Origin: Bacteroides sp. OM05-12
GTDB lineage: Bacteria > Bacteroidota > Bacteroidia > Bacteroidales > Bacteroidaceae
Direction: 5' to 3'
Assembly: GCF_003438995.1 (NCBI RefSeq)
Contig: NZ_QSUN01000034.1
Coordinates: forward strand, 1-30,140
Length of the DNA: 30,140 nucleotides
Under the pieces are notes generated by a model that saw nothing but the letters and a program-made list of their open reading frames with translations, had not been told where the DNA came from and searched no databases. The position numbers and the translations under genes were made by a program. Positions 23,928 through 30,140 of the stretch are shown here, piece after piece (position 1 is the first letter of the stretch; every line of letters begins with the position of its first letter).

Positions 23928-25748
23928 ATGAAAGTAAAACATTACCTCGCCGCCGCAGTCCTATTGCTGACGATGGCAACAGCCGCACAAGCGGCAGACG
24001 ACAAACCGATGGTATCCTACACCACCGCCGACGGCACACCGCACGACCCGATAGACTTCACCAACCTCATCGATGTCACATCCACAGGCATGCTGGTGGA
24101 TGCCGTCACCCTCACCGCCACCGGCACATGGACGTACAACCAGCTAAACGGTCTGTGTTACGCCCTGAGACCGACGGGGGGCAATACCAACACCGAGAAC
24201 GCCACGCTCGTCACCGCTGACCTGAGCGGCGCCGTGTGCAGCGGCTCCACCATATGTAACATGAGCGGTCTGTTCAGGTCCTGCACCGCGCTGACCACCG
24301 TCACCCTGCCTGCGGGCGGGACGGATATAGTGACCTACTTCAGCAACCTCTTCTACCACTGCAAGGCGTTGAAGAGCGTGACGAACCTCGACAAGTTCAC
24401 CAACGTGAGCAGCTTCTACAACGCCTTCAACGGCTGCGAGGCATTGCAGGGCGTCACCCTGCCGGAGGGCAGCAGTGCCGATGACACCGACTTCAGCAGT
24501 GCCTTCTCCGGCTGCAAGGCGTTGAAGGGCATCACGAACCTCGACAAGTTCGCAAAGGCAAGCGACTTCGCCTCCACCTTCCGGGACTGCGAGGCACTGA
24601 CAGACGTCACCCTGCCCGTGCCCGCCGATGCCACCAAAAGCTTCAGCTTCCAATATACCTTCTCCGGCTGCACCGCGCTGGAGCGCATCACCAACTTAGA
24701 GGCGTACACGAACGTGAGCAACCTCTATTCCGCTTTCTCTCAATGCCACAACCTGCTCTACGTGAAGTTGGGCAGCGTGCCGGGCAGCAACACGATGAGC
24801 ACATTCTACTACACCAACTCCAACTGCCTGAAGTACCTGTCCAAAGACGTCACCGCCTATCCCAATGATTGGACGAACGTCATCGTGGACGGCAAGGCGA
24901 CTGCCGACATCTATCTGTATGATACATTCAGCGGCAGAATCTGCCCCTTCTACTGCCCCGAGCCCTTCAATATGGACGGGCACACGATGACCTACAACCG
25001 CGTATGGACCTACGCCACGCAGCAGGGCGGCTGGAACACCCTCTGCCTGCCCTTCGCCGCCGCCACCGCGCAGAAGGAGCTTGTCAGCGGTGCCTGGCAA
25101 GACATCACCCCCGCCGCCACAGGCAAGGATGGCGCCTACCTGCTCAAGACCCTCGCCGCAAGCCCCGATGCAGGCGAGATCGTCCTCGCCAACGCCGCCA
25201 CAGTGGAGGCCTACAAACCCTACCTCGTAGCCCTGCCCGGCAGTAGTTTCGGCACTGCGGCAAGCCTGGAGAACAGGCTCGTGCGCTTCGTCAGCGCAAC
25301 CGATGCCACCATCGGCAAGACGCCCGACCTCTCCGCGCAGCAACCCCTCGCCGGCAGCCAATACACGATGTACGGCACGCTGCAAGACTATCAAGCCGAT
25401 AACCTCTACCTGCTCTACAACGAGAAGACGGGCGATGCAGTCACCGCCAGCAGCTTCGAGCTCTACGAGGACGGCGGCGGCGTGCACCCCTTCCGCGCCT
25501 ACATCAAGGCGAACAATGCCAATGCCTTGAGTGCTCCGAGATTGGTGATCAAAGGCGGCGGTGGTACTACGGGGATACGTGAGGCTTCCGTTGGCGCTTC
25601 GTCTACGGAAGTACCTGCCGTCAGCTATGTTTACAGTATAGACGGGCGTCTGCTACGCACTGTCTCGGCAAGCGAGTACGGGCAACGGTTGGACGGGCTC
25701 GACAGAGGTATCTATATCGTGAACGGGGTGAAAGAAGTGGTAAGGTAA
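23928..25748 (+). CDS. BspA-like leucine-rich-repeat secreted protein with C-terminal tail
   Basis: A 606-residue exported protein. The signal peptide is KVKHYLAAAVLLLTMATAAQA, cut before ADDKP. Residues about 95-290 carry LRR_5/BspA-type repeats of about 22 residues, with alternating 'F.GC.AL..VTLP' and 'NLDKF...S.F..AF..C' units. Residues about 350-560 form a beta-rich domain containing GGWNTLCLPF. The C-terminus (SYVYSIDGRLLRT, GLDRGIYIVNGVKE) is nearly the same tail as in the protein ending at 14190. BspA-type proteins mediate adhesion or host contact in Bacteroidales; surface display is inferred. The ATG at 23904 is possible but would put eight residues ahead of the signal peptide. The gene is very GC-rich. 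Confidence 0.85.
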   Translation: MKVKHYLAAAVLLLTMATAAQAADDKPMVSYTTADGTPHDPIDFTNLIDVTSTGMLVDAVTLTATGTWTYNQLNGLCYALRPTGGNTNTENATLVTADLSGAVCSGSTICNMSGLFRSCTALTTVTLPAGGTDIVTYFSNLFYHCKALKSVTNLDKFTNVSSFYNAFNGCEALQGVTLPEGSSADDTDFSSAFSGCKALKGITNLDKFAKASDFASTFRDCEALTDVTLPVPADATKSFSFQYTFSGCTALERITNLEAYTNVSNLYSAFSQCHNLLYVKLGSVPGSNTMSTFYYTNSNCLKYLSKDVTAYPNDWTNVIVDGKATADIYLYDTFSGRICPFYCPEPFNMDGHTMTYNRVWTYATQQGGWNTLCLPFAAATAQKELVSGAWQDITPAATGKDGAYLLKTLAASPDAGEIVLANAATVEAYKPYLVALPGSSFGTAASLENRLVRFVSATDATIGKTPDLSAQQPLAGSQYTMYGTLQDYQADNLYLLYNEKTGDAVTASSFELYEDGGGVHPFRAYIKANNANALSAPRLVIKGGGGTTGIREASVGASSTEVPAVSYVYSIDGRLLRTVSASEYGQRLDGLDRGIYIVNGVKEVVR

Positions 25749-25756
25749 TCAAGCCT

Positions 25757-25866
25757 CCCCGCTTGAGCGGGGATTGAGGGGTGTGTGAAATTTCCCCTGC
25801 CATCGCTTGGCGAAAGGAAAGGGTCTGCGACCCTCACACACCCCCTAACCCCCGCTCAAGCGGGGG
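25757..25866. repeat. 107-bp palindrome-ended repeat, copy 4, core inverted
   Basis: The outer palindromes and arms (GGGGATTGAGGGGTGTGTGA and CACACACCCCCTAACCCCCG) have the same orientation as in copies 1-3, but the core reads CGCTTGGCGAAAGG instead of TTTCGCCAAGCG, the reverse complement. It begins 9 bases after the BspA-like stop codon. Confidence 0.88.
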
Positions 25867-25906
25867 GACAGGAACAAGAGTAATAATATTAATAACAACA
25901 ACTGAT

Positions 25907-26056
25907 ATGAAAACAATAGAATACATCGCTCCGGCGATAGAAGTGATAGAAATGGAGATACAGGACGTGATAGCCGTAAGCCCGGGCGCAATAGCAGACC
26001 CTACGATAAAGGATGACCCCACTCCGCACACCGGCAAGAACTTCTGGGGAGATTAA
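25907..26056 (+). CDS. Small peptide of the 'IEYIAPAIEVIEME' type
   Basis: A 49-residue peptide: KTIEYIAPAIEVIEMEIQ, then DVIAVSPGAIADPTI and a polar C-terminus ending FWGD. Short proteins with a 'Y.xPxIEVIE.E....I..SP' opening are common next to surface-protein genes in Bacteroides, but I know of no assigned function. No signal peptide or membrane helix is evident. The frame is open upstream into repeat copy 4, but ATG at 25907 starts the conserved part. A terminator (26097-26133) follows. Confidence 0.65.
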   Translation: MKTIEYIAPAIEVIEMEIQDVIAVSPGAIADPTIKDDPTPHTGKNFWGD

Positions 26057-26096
26057 GAAGAACACGATGCCTGTAGTTGGCAGGTAGGTAATTGAT

Positions 26097-26133
26097 ACAG
26101 TTCCGCTCTCACATAATGTGTCGGCGGAACTGT
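26097..26133 (+). terminator. Intrinsic terminator after the small peptide gene
   Basis: Perfect 10-bp arms ACAGTTCCGC (26097-26106) and GCGGAACTGT (26124-26133) with a 17-base loop, followed by TGTTTC. It closes cassette B ahead of the xseB promoter. Confidence 0.7.
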
Positions 26134-26191
26134 TGTTTCATTAAAGGTAGTAAATATTGTATATAACCGACAGTGTGTACCGGCTTTTTAT

Positions 26192-26199
26192 TATCTTTG
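26192..26199 (+). promoter_or_regulatory. -7 element of xseB
   Basis: TATCTTTG, 29 bases before the ATG at 26229. No clear TTG lies about 19 bases upstream. Confidence 0.55.
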
Positions 26200-26228
26200 C
26201 GAACAGAATACTCAAATGAAATCGAGAT

Positions 26229-26432
26229 ATGGCGGATGAGAAACAAACCTACGGTGAGGCGATAGAGAAGCTGGAAAAACTGGTTGCCCAGATAGAAAAT
26301 AATGAGTTGGATATTGATACATTGGGCGCTAAATTGAAGGAAGCTCAGGAATTGATTAAATTCTGTAAGGGGAAACTCTATGGCGCAGAGAAGGAGATAA
26401 AGAAGATTCTAGAGCAAACTGATAAAGAATAG
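26229..26432 (+). CDS. xseB: Exodeoxyribonuclease VII small subunit
   Basis: A 67-residue helical protein, the usual size of XseB. YGEAIEKLEKLVAQIENNELDIDTL and KEAQELIKFCKGKL are the family signature. Several copies bind the coiled coil of XseA to form the active nuclease. In this window it is separated from xseA by cassette B and has its own -7 element at 26192-26199. Confidence 0.93.
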   Translation: MADEKQTYGEAIEKLEKLVAQIENNELDIDTLGAKLKEAQELIKFCKGKLYGAEKEIKKILEQTDKE

Positions 26433-26486
26433 CCTTTTATACTAAAAATATTCAGTGATAACGGTAGGAATTTGAAATATAAAGGC

Positions 26487-26494
26487 TACATTTG
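26487..26494 (+). promoter_or_regulatory. -7 element of ilvE
   Basis: TACATTTG, 42 bases before the ATG at 26537. The upstream element is not clear. Confidence 0.5.
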
Positions 26495-26536
26495 CTAACA
26501 ATTAGATAATTGGGATTAACTAATACAGTTTAACAC

Positions 26537-27556
26537 ATGAAAGAAATTGATTGGTCAAATTTGTCGTTCGGTTATATGCCGACGGATTACAATGTACGTT
26601 GCAATTATCGTGACGGTGCATGGGGAGAATTGGAAGTAAGCAGCAGCGAATACATTAATATGCACATGGCTGCTACATGTTTGCATTACGGACAAGAGGC
26701 TTTTGAGGGTTTGAAAGCATTTCGTGGTAAAGACGGTAAGATACGTATCTTCCGTTTGGAGGAAAACGCAGCCCGTCTGCAAAGCACTTGCCGGGGCATT
26801 ATGATGCCGGAACTTCCTACTGATAAGTTCAAAGAAATGATGCTGAAAGTAGTAAAGTTGAATGAACGTTTTATTCCTCCTTACGGGACGGGAGCTTCTT
26901 TATATCTTCGTCCGTTGTTGATCGGAACGGGAGCACAAGTAGGTGTACGTCCGGCAAATGAATATCTGTTTGTTGTATTTGCAACACCGGTAGGACCCTA
27001 TTTCAAAGGTGGTTTTGCTGCCAATCCATACGTTATTACCCGTAAGTATGACCGTGCTGCTCCGCTGGGAACAGGTACTTTCAAGGTGGGCGGTAACTAT
27101 GCTGCCAGTCTTCGTGCAAGTATGGAAGCTCATGAAGCCGGATATTCCGCTGAATTCTATCTCGATGCAAAAGAAAAGAAGTATATCGACGAATGTGGTG
27201 CAGCCAATTTCTTCGGTATCAAGAATAATACCTATATTACTCCGCTTTCCACCTCTATCCTTCCATCCATCACCAATAAGAGTTTGATGAAGTTGGCAGA
27301 AGATATGGGTATGAAGGTAGAACGTCGTCCGATTGCAGAAGAAGAACTGGAAACATTCGAAGAGGCCGGAGCTTGCGGTACGGCAGCTGTTATCAGCCCG
27401 ATCCAACGTATTGACGACCCGGAAAACAATAAATCTTATGTATTCTCTAAAGATGGGAAACCGGGACCTGTTTGTGAAAAGCTTTATAATAAGTTGCGTG
27501 CTATCCAATATGGTGAAGAACCGGATACTTACGGTTGGGTGACTATCGTAGAATAA
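26537..27556 (+). CDS. ilvE: Branched-chain amino acid aminotransferase
   Basis: PLP-dependent (fold type IV) transaminase for the last step of Ile, Leu and Val synthesis and the first of their breakdown. The 339 residues include the HYGQEAFEGLKAFRG opening, the PLP Lys183 in GTFKVGGNYAAS, YIDECGAANFFGI and EAGACGTAAVISPI, all typical of the class III/IV BCAT of about 340 residues. It is probably a single transcription unit with its own -7 element (26487) and a terminator (27581-27614). Confidence 0.95.
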   Translation: MKEIDWSNLSFGYMPTDYNVRCNYRDGAWGELEVSSSEYINMHMAATCLHYGQEAFEGLKAFRGKDGKIRIFRLEENAARLQSTCRGIMMPELPTDKFKEMMLKVVKLNERFIPPYGTGASLYLRPLLIGTGAQVGVRPANEYLFVVFATPVGPYFKGGFAANPYVITRKYDRAAPLGTGTFKVGGNYAASLRASMEAHEAGYSAEFYLDAKEKKYIDECGAANFFGIKNNTYITPLSTSILPSITNKSLMKLAEDMGMKVERRPIAEEELETFEEAGACGTAAVISPIQRIDDPENNKSYVFSKDGKPGPVCEKLYNKLRAIQYGEEPDTYGWVTIVE

Positions 27557-27580
27557 TATCTATACCTTAGTATATATAGG

Positions 27581-27614
27581 AATAAGCTCGCAAATGTTGC
27601 GGGCTTATTTTTTT
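27581..27614 (+). terminator. Intrinsic terminator after ilvE
   Basis: AATAAGCTCGCAA (27581-27593) pairs with TTGCGGGCTTATT (27597-27609), allowing one G-U pair, and is followed by TTTTTA. Confidence 0.85.
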
Positions 27615-27634
27615 ATTCTTTGACGGATAATACC

Positions 27635-27642
27635 TAACTTTG
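27635..27642 (+). promoter_or_regulatory. -7 element of trmB
   Basis: TAACTTTG, 27 bases before the ATG at 27670. It overlaps a TTG that could otherwise be read as an earlier start (27640), which argues for the later one. Confidence 0.6.
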
Positions 27643-27669
27643 CAGTGTAATTCATTTAATATCGTTTGC

Positions 27670-28428
27670 ATGGGAAAAGGAAAGTTAGAGAAGTTTGCCG
27701 ATATGCGGAGTTATCCGCACGTATTTGAATATCCGTATTCGGTGGTGGATAATGTGCCGTTTGAGATGCAGGGGAATTGGAATCGTGATTTCTTCAAGAA
27801 TGACCATCCGATAGTTCTGGAACTCGGTTGCGGACGGGGAGAATACACGGTAGGGTTGGCACGCCTCTTTCCTGATAAGAACTTTATAGGAGTGGACATT
27901 AAGGGTTCTCGTATGTGGAGTGGTGCGACGGATTCTCTTAACGAAGGTTTGAAAAATGTAGCTTTTCTGCGTACCAACATTGAGATTATAGAACGGTTCT
28001 TTGCCGCGGGAGAAGTGAGCGAAATATGGTTGACTTTCTCTGATCCGCAAATGAAGAAAGCTACCAAACGTCTTACTTCCACCTATTTCATGAATCGTTA
28101 CCGTAAATTTCTAAAGCCGGACGGAATTATTCATTTGAAGACCGATAGCAATTTTATGTTCACTTACACCAAATATATGGTGGAGAAGAACAACTTTCCG
28201 GTACTGTTTGTTACCGATGACCTCTATCATTCCGGTTTGGTAGATGATATTTTAGGTATTCAGACGTATTATGAACAGCAATGGTTGGATAGAGGATTGA
28301 ATATTAAATATATCAAATTCACGCTTCCGCAGACGGAGGCATTGGAAGAACCCGATGTGGAGATAGAATTGGATGATTATCGCAGCTATAACCGCAGTAA
28401 GCGGAGTAGTTTGAATACAGGTAAATAA
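27670..28428 (+). CDS. trmB: tRNA (guanine-N7-)-methyltransferase TrmB
   Basis: Methylates G46 of tRNA at N7 using S-adenosylmethionine. The 252 residues contain the SAM-binding motif [19 protein letters not shown] and [12 protein letters not shown], then [19 protein letters not shown], the active-site loop, and [14 protein letters not shown]. The ATG at 27670 is chosen because the promoter element overlaps the earlier TTG (27640). The following intergenic stretch holds a palindromic repeat (28437-28503). Confidence 0.93.
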   Translation: MGKGKLEKFADMRSYPHVFEYPYSVVDNVPFEMQGNWNRDFFKNDHPIVLELGCGRGEYTVGLARLFPDKNFIGVDIKGSRMWSGATDSLNEGLKNVAFLRTNIEIIERFFAAGEVSEIWLTFSDPQMKKATKRLTSTYFMNRYRKFLKPDGIIHLKTDSNFMFTYTKYMVEKNNFPVLFVTDDLYHSGLVDDILGIQTYYEQQWLDRGLNIKYIKFTLPQTEALEEPDVEIELDDYRSYNRSKRSSLNTGK

Positions 28429-28436
28429 CAAGAATA

Positions 28437-28503
28437 GAATTACGAGTTATGAATTACGAAGTACGATTCATAACATAATTCGTAATTCATAACTCATAAT
28501 TAA
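28437..28503. repeat. AT-rich intergenic palindrome
   Basis: Nearly self-complementary stretch in which ATTACGAGTTATGAATTACGA pairs with TCGTAATTCATAACTCATAAT across a short loop. It lies between trmB and mrp, and belongs to the kind of dispersed palindrome seen elsewhere in this window. Confidence 0.7.
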
Positions 28504-28509
28504 ATAAAG

Positions 28510-29610
28510 ATGACACTATATCCTAAATTAATAATAGATGCGCTTGCAACAGTGCGTTATCCCGGAACAGGAAAGAATCTGGTAGAAGCGGAGATGATTG
28601 CGGATAATATCCGTATCGATGGAATGAAAGTTAGCTTTTCCTTAATCTTTGAGAAACCGACCGACCCTTTTATGAAGTCTATCCTGAAGGCAGTGGAGGC
28701 GGCTATTCATGCCTATGTATCACCTGAAGTCGAAGTGACTATCGCGACGGAAAGCCGTCAGGCTGCCCGCCCTGAACCCGGTAAGTTATTGCCGCAAGTT
28801 AAGAATATCATTGCTGTATCTTCCGGTAAGGGGGGAGTAGGCAAATCTACTGTTGCGGCCAATCTTGCCGTGGCTTTGGCAAAACAAGGTTATAAGGTAG
28901 GTCTGTTGGATGCCGATATATTCGGACCGTCCGTGCCGAAAATGTTTCAAGTGGAAGATGCCCGTCCGTATGCAGAACAGATAGACGGCAGGGATTTGAT
29001 TGTTCCCGTAGAGAAATACGGTTTGAAACTACTTTCCATCGGTTTCTTTGTCGATCCCGACCAAGCTACACTTTGGCGTGGAGGTATGGCGAGCAATGCC
29101 CTGAAACAGTTGATAGCCGATGCCGATTGGGGGGAGTTGGATTATTTTATATTGGATACGCCTCCGGGTACAAGTGATATTCATTTGACTTTGGTGCAGA
29201 CGTTAGGAATAACCGGCGCGGTAATTGTAAGTACGCCGCAGGAAGTGGCTTTGGCAGATGCGCGCAAAGGTATCAATATGTACACGAATGATAAGGTGAA
29301 CGTACCCATCTTGGGATTGGTTGAAAATATGGCATGGTTTACTCCTGCCGAATTGCCGGAGAATAAATATTATCTTTTCGGTAAAGAGGGTGTCAAAAGA
29401 CTATCAGAGGAAATGAATGTACCCCTGCTCGGTCAGATTCCAATCGTACAGAGTATCTGTGAAGGAGGAGACAATGGTGCCCCTGTTGCTCTGAATGAAA
29501 ATACGATTACCGGACGTGCATTTGAAGAATTGGCGGCGAATGTAGTAGAGCAGGTGGATATACGAAATAAGGAATTAGCACCTACCCGTATTGTAGAGGT
29601 ACATAAATAG
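28510..29610 (+). CDS. mrp: Mrp/NBP35-family P-loop iron-sulfur carrier ATPase
   Basis: A 366-residue protein. Residues about 1-85 form the MIP18/DUF59 domain. The ATPase domain has the deviant Walker A motif SSGKGGVGKST (about 104-114), LLDADIFGPSVPKMF and FILDTPPGTSDIHLTLVQ. These proteins deliver Fe-S clusters to apo-enzymes. The C-terminal segment, where the family usually has a CxxC pair after ENM, reads ENMAWFTPAELPENKYYLFG, without cysteines. This is probably the normal Bacteroidetes form and would change how a cluster is held. Confidence 0.92.
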   Translation: MTLYPKLIIDALATVRYPGTGKNLVEAEMIADNIRIDGMKVSFSLIFEKPTDPFMKSILKAVEAAIHAYVSPEVEVTIATESRQAARPEPGKLLPQVKNIIAVSSGKGGVGKSTVAANLAVALAKQGYKVGLLDADIFGPSVPKMFQVEDARPYAEQIDGRDLIVPVEKYGLKLLSIGFFVDPDQATLWRGGMASNALKQLIADADWGELDYFILDTPPGTSDIHLTLVQTLGITGAVIVSTPQEVALADARKGINMYTNDKVNVPILGLVENMAWFTPAELPENKYYLFGKEGVKRLSEEMNVPLLGQIPIVQSICEGGDNGAPVALNENTITGRAFEELAANVVEQVDIRNKELAPTRIVEVHK

Positions 29611-29640
29611 GGCTTAAAGAAGTGGTGTCTTACGCTTGTA

Positions 29641-29705
29641 GACAAAGATACGGTCGATTGATGACAAACTCCTATCGTTTGCAAACAATCGACCGTATCT
29701 TTGTC
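29641..29705. terminator. Long perfect palindrome after mrp
   Basis: Perfect 20-bp arms at 29641-29660 and 29686-29705 (starting GACAAAGATACGGTCGATTG) with a 25-base loop, 30 bases past the mrp stop. Its stem would be very stable, and T-rich sequence follows at 29721-29729. It probably ends mrp transcription. Confidence 0.7.
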
Positions 29706-29735
29706 AACAAACGTCCTGATGTTTTTTTTAATCAA

Positions 29736-29874
29736 CCTGATGTTTTTTAAAAACATCAGGATCATTTCAAAATTGCCTAAGGGAGCATTGCCTAACACAC
29801 AAGGGGGCGTTGCCCTACGCTCAAGGGAGCGATAGCCTACATCTACTGGAGCGTAAGGCATCACTCCCTTAGGC
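29736..29874. repeat. Palindrome and tandem-repeat block
   Basis: CCTGATGTTTTT with AAAAACATCAGG forms a short palindrome (29736-29760). A second block, 29775-29874, is bounded by GCCTAAGGGAG and CTCCCTTAGGC (perfect 11-bp arms) and holds three or four imperfect units of about 22-24 bases beginning AGGG[AG]GC. No gene was found in 29611-30140; it contains these, the mrp palindrome, a stem-loop at 29929-29991 and the right IS end. Confidence 0.65.
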
Positions 29875-29928
29875 GTTTTAGATTACTCATTTTGCCGATT
29901 TAGCTGTTTTTTAACTTTTACTTCGTCT

Positions 29929-29991
29929 TGCCTTCACCTTATCACGATTTACTCCTTAATCGTTGATTGCCAGATAACTATGGTGAAAGCA
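29929..29991. repeat. Stem-loop repeat related to 268-330, inverted
   Basis: TGCCTTCACC (29929-29938) and GGTGAAAGCA (29982-29991) form arms with one mismatch, followed by CTTTTTTAG. Read on the minus strand it begins TAAAAAAGTGCTTTCAC, matching TAAAAAAGTGCCTTCAC at 260-276. Confidence 0.55.
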
Positions 29992-30081
29992 CTTTTTTAG
30001 GGGAAATTGAGCGTTGGAAGTAGAAAATTGAAAAATGGGAAAGTGAGAAATTTTCAATTCTTAACTCTCAATTTTCAACTC

Positions 30082-30134
30082 AAATGAACTGCACCCCAAA
30101 AGTTGGACAGTTAATTATTTGTTTCTATAATTGA
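30082..30134 (+). mobile_element. IS3-family-like element end (right flank)
   Basis: From 30085 the sequence starts TGAACTGCACCCCAAAAGTT and continues to 30134 as an exact inverted copy of 1-53. The element would extend beyond the window on the right. AATTGAGA-type repeats precede it on the inside, as at the left end. Confidence 0.55.
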
Positions 30135-30140
30135 TTCTAT

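Noticed and set aside
24696..25487. Open frame of 263 codons opposite the BspA-like gene
   Set aside because: Low-complexity Gly/Ala/Val-rich shadow of GC-rich coding DNA; no recognisable domain.
25781..25906. Upstream extension of the small peptide into repeat copy 4
   Set aside because: The added part would encode repeat DNA (CEISPAIAWRKERV) and lacks a start context; the conserved part begins at 25907.

Overview
This is chromosomal DNA from a member of Bacteroidales, most likely a Bacteroides species. The evidence is the LpxC-FabZ fusion, the Bacteroidetes-type PurM and Mrp, and a dozen start regions preceded by the Bacteroides -7 promoter element TAnnTTTG, several with a TTG or TTTG about 19-20 bases upstream. 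No rRNA, tRNA or CRISPR array was seen.

Layout. The two window ends carry a perfect 53-bp inverted repeat that looks like the end of an IS3-family (IS150-like) element, so the segment appears to lie between two oppositely oriented, outward-facing IS copies. 475-8185 (minus strand) is a compact housekeeping run: purM, prfA, pyrF, an HD phosphohydrolase, lpxD, lpxC-fabZ and lpxA. 8322-10351 (minus) holds a cytidylate-kinase-like protein and a MATE transporter. 10449-14190 (plus) is accessory cassette A: an HU/DUF4469 protein, a 24-bp tandem array, a DUF559-like protein and a large secreted protein. 14298-14883 (minus) is a MNT/HEPN pair. 15013-18971 (plus) has mnmA, a secreted subtilase and xseA. 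19122-25907 is accessory cassette B: a membrane-spanning TPR/HTH regulator, a long structured leader, a second HU/DUF4469 protein, a second 24-bp array, a toxin-antitoxin pair, a BspA-like leucine-rich-repeat surface protein and a 49-residue peptide. 26229-29610 (plus) returns to housekeeping genes: xseB, ilvE, trmB and mrp.

How it fits together. The minus-strand run joins lipid A assembly with purine and pyrimidine synthesis and translation termination. xseA and xseB, the two subunits of exonuclease VII, are separated by about 7 kb of accessory DNA, and four copies of a roughly 107-bp repeat lie at or inside that interval. One copy supplies the last codons and stop of xseA. Another has its core flipped between unflipped arms.

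The best candidate for something undescribed is the pair of paralogous cassettes A and B. Each has a canonical promoter, a leader of about 290-340 bases ending in a terminator-like hairpin, an HU-domain/DUF4469 protein of 250 residues, an array of imperfect repeats with exact 24-bp period, variable cargo, and a secreted protein with the same C-terminal tail. Base composition is mosaic: the housekeeping ends are AT-richer and the secreted-protein genes are clearly GC-rich.
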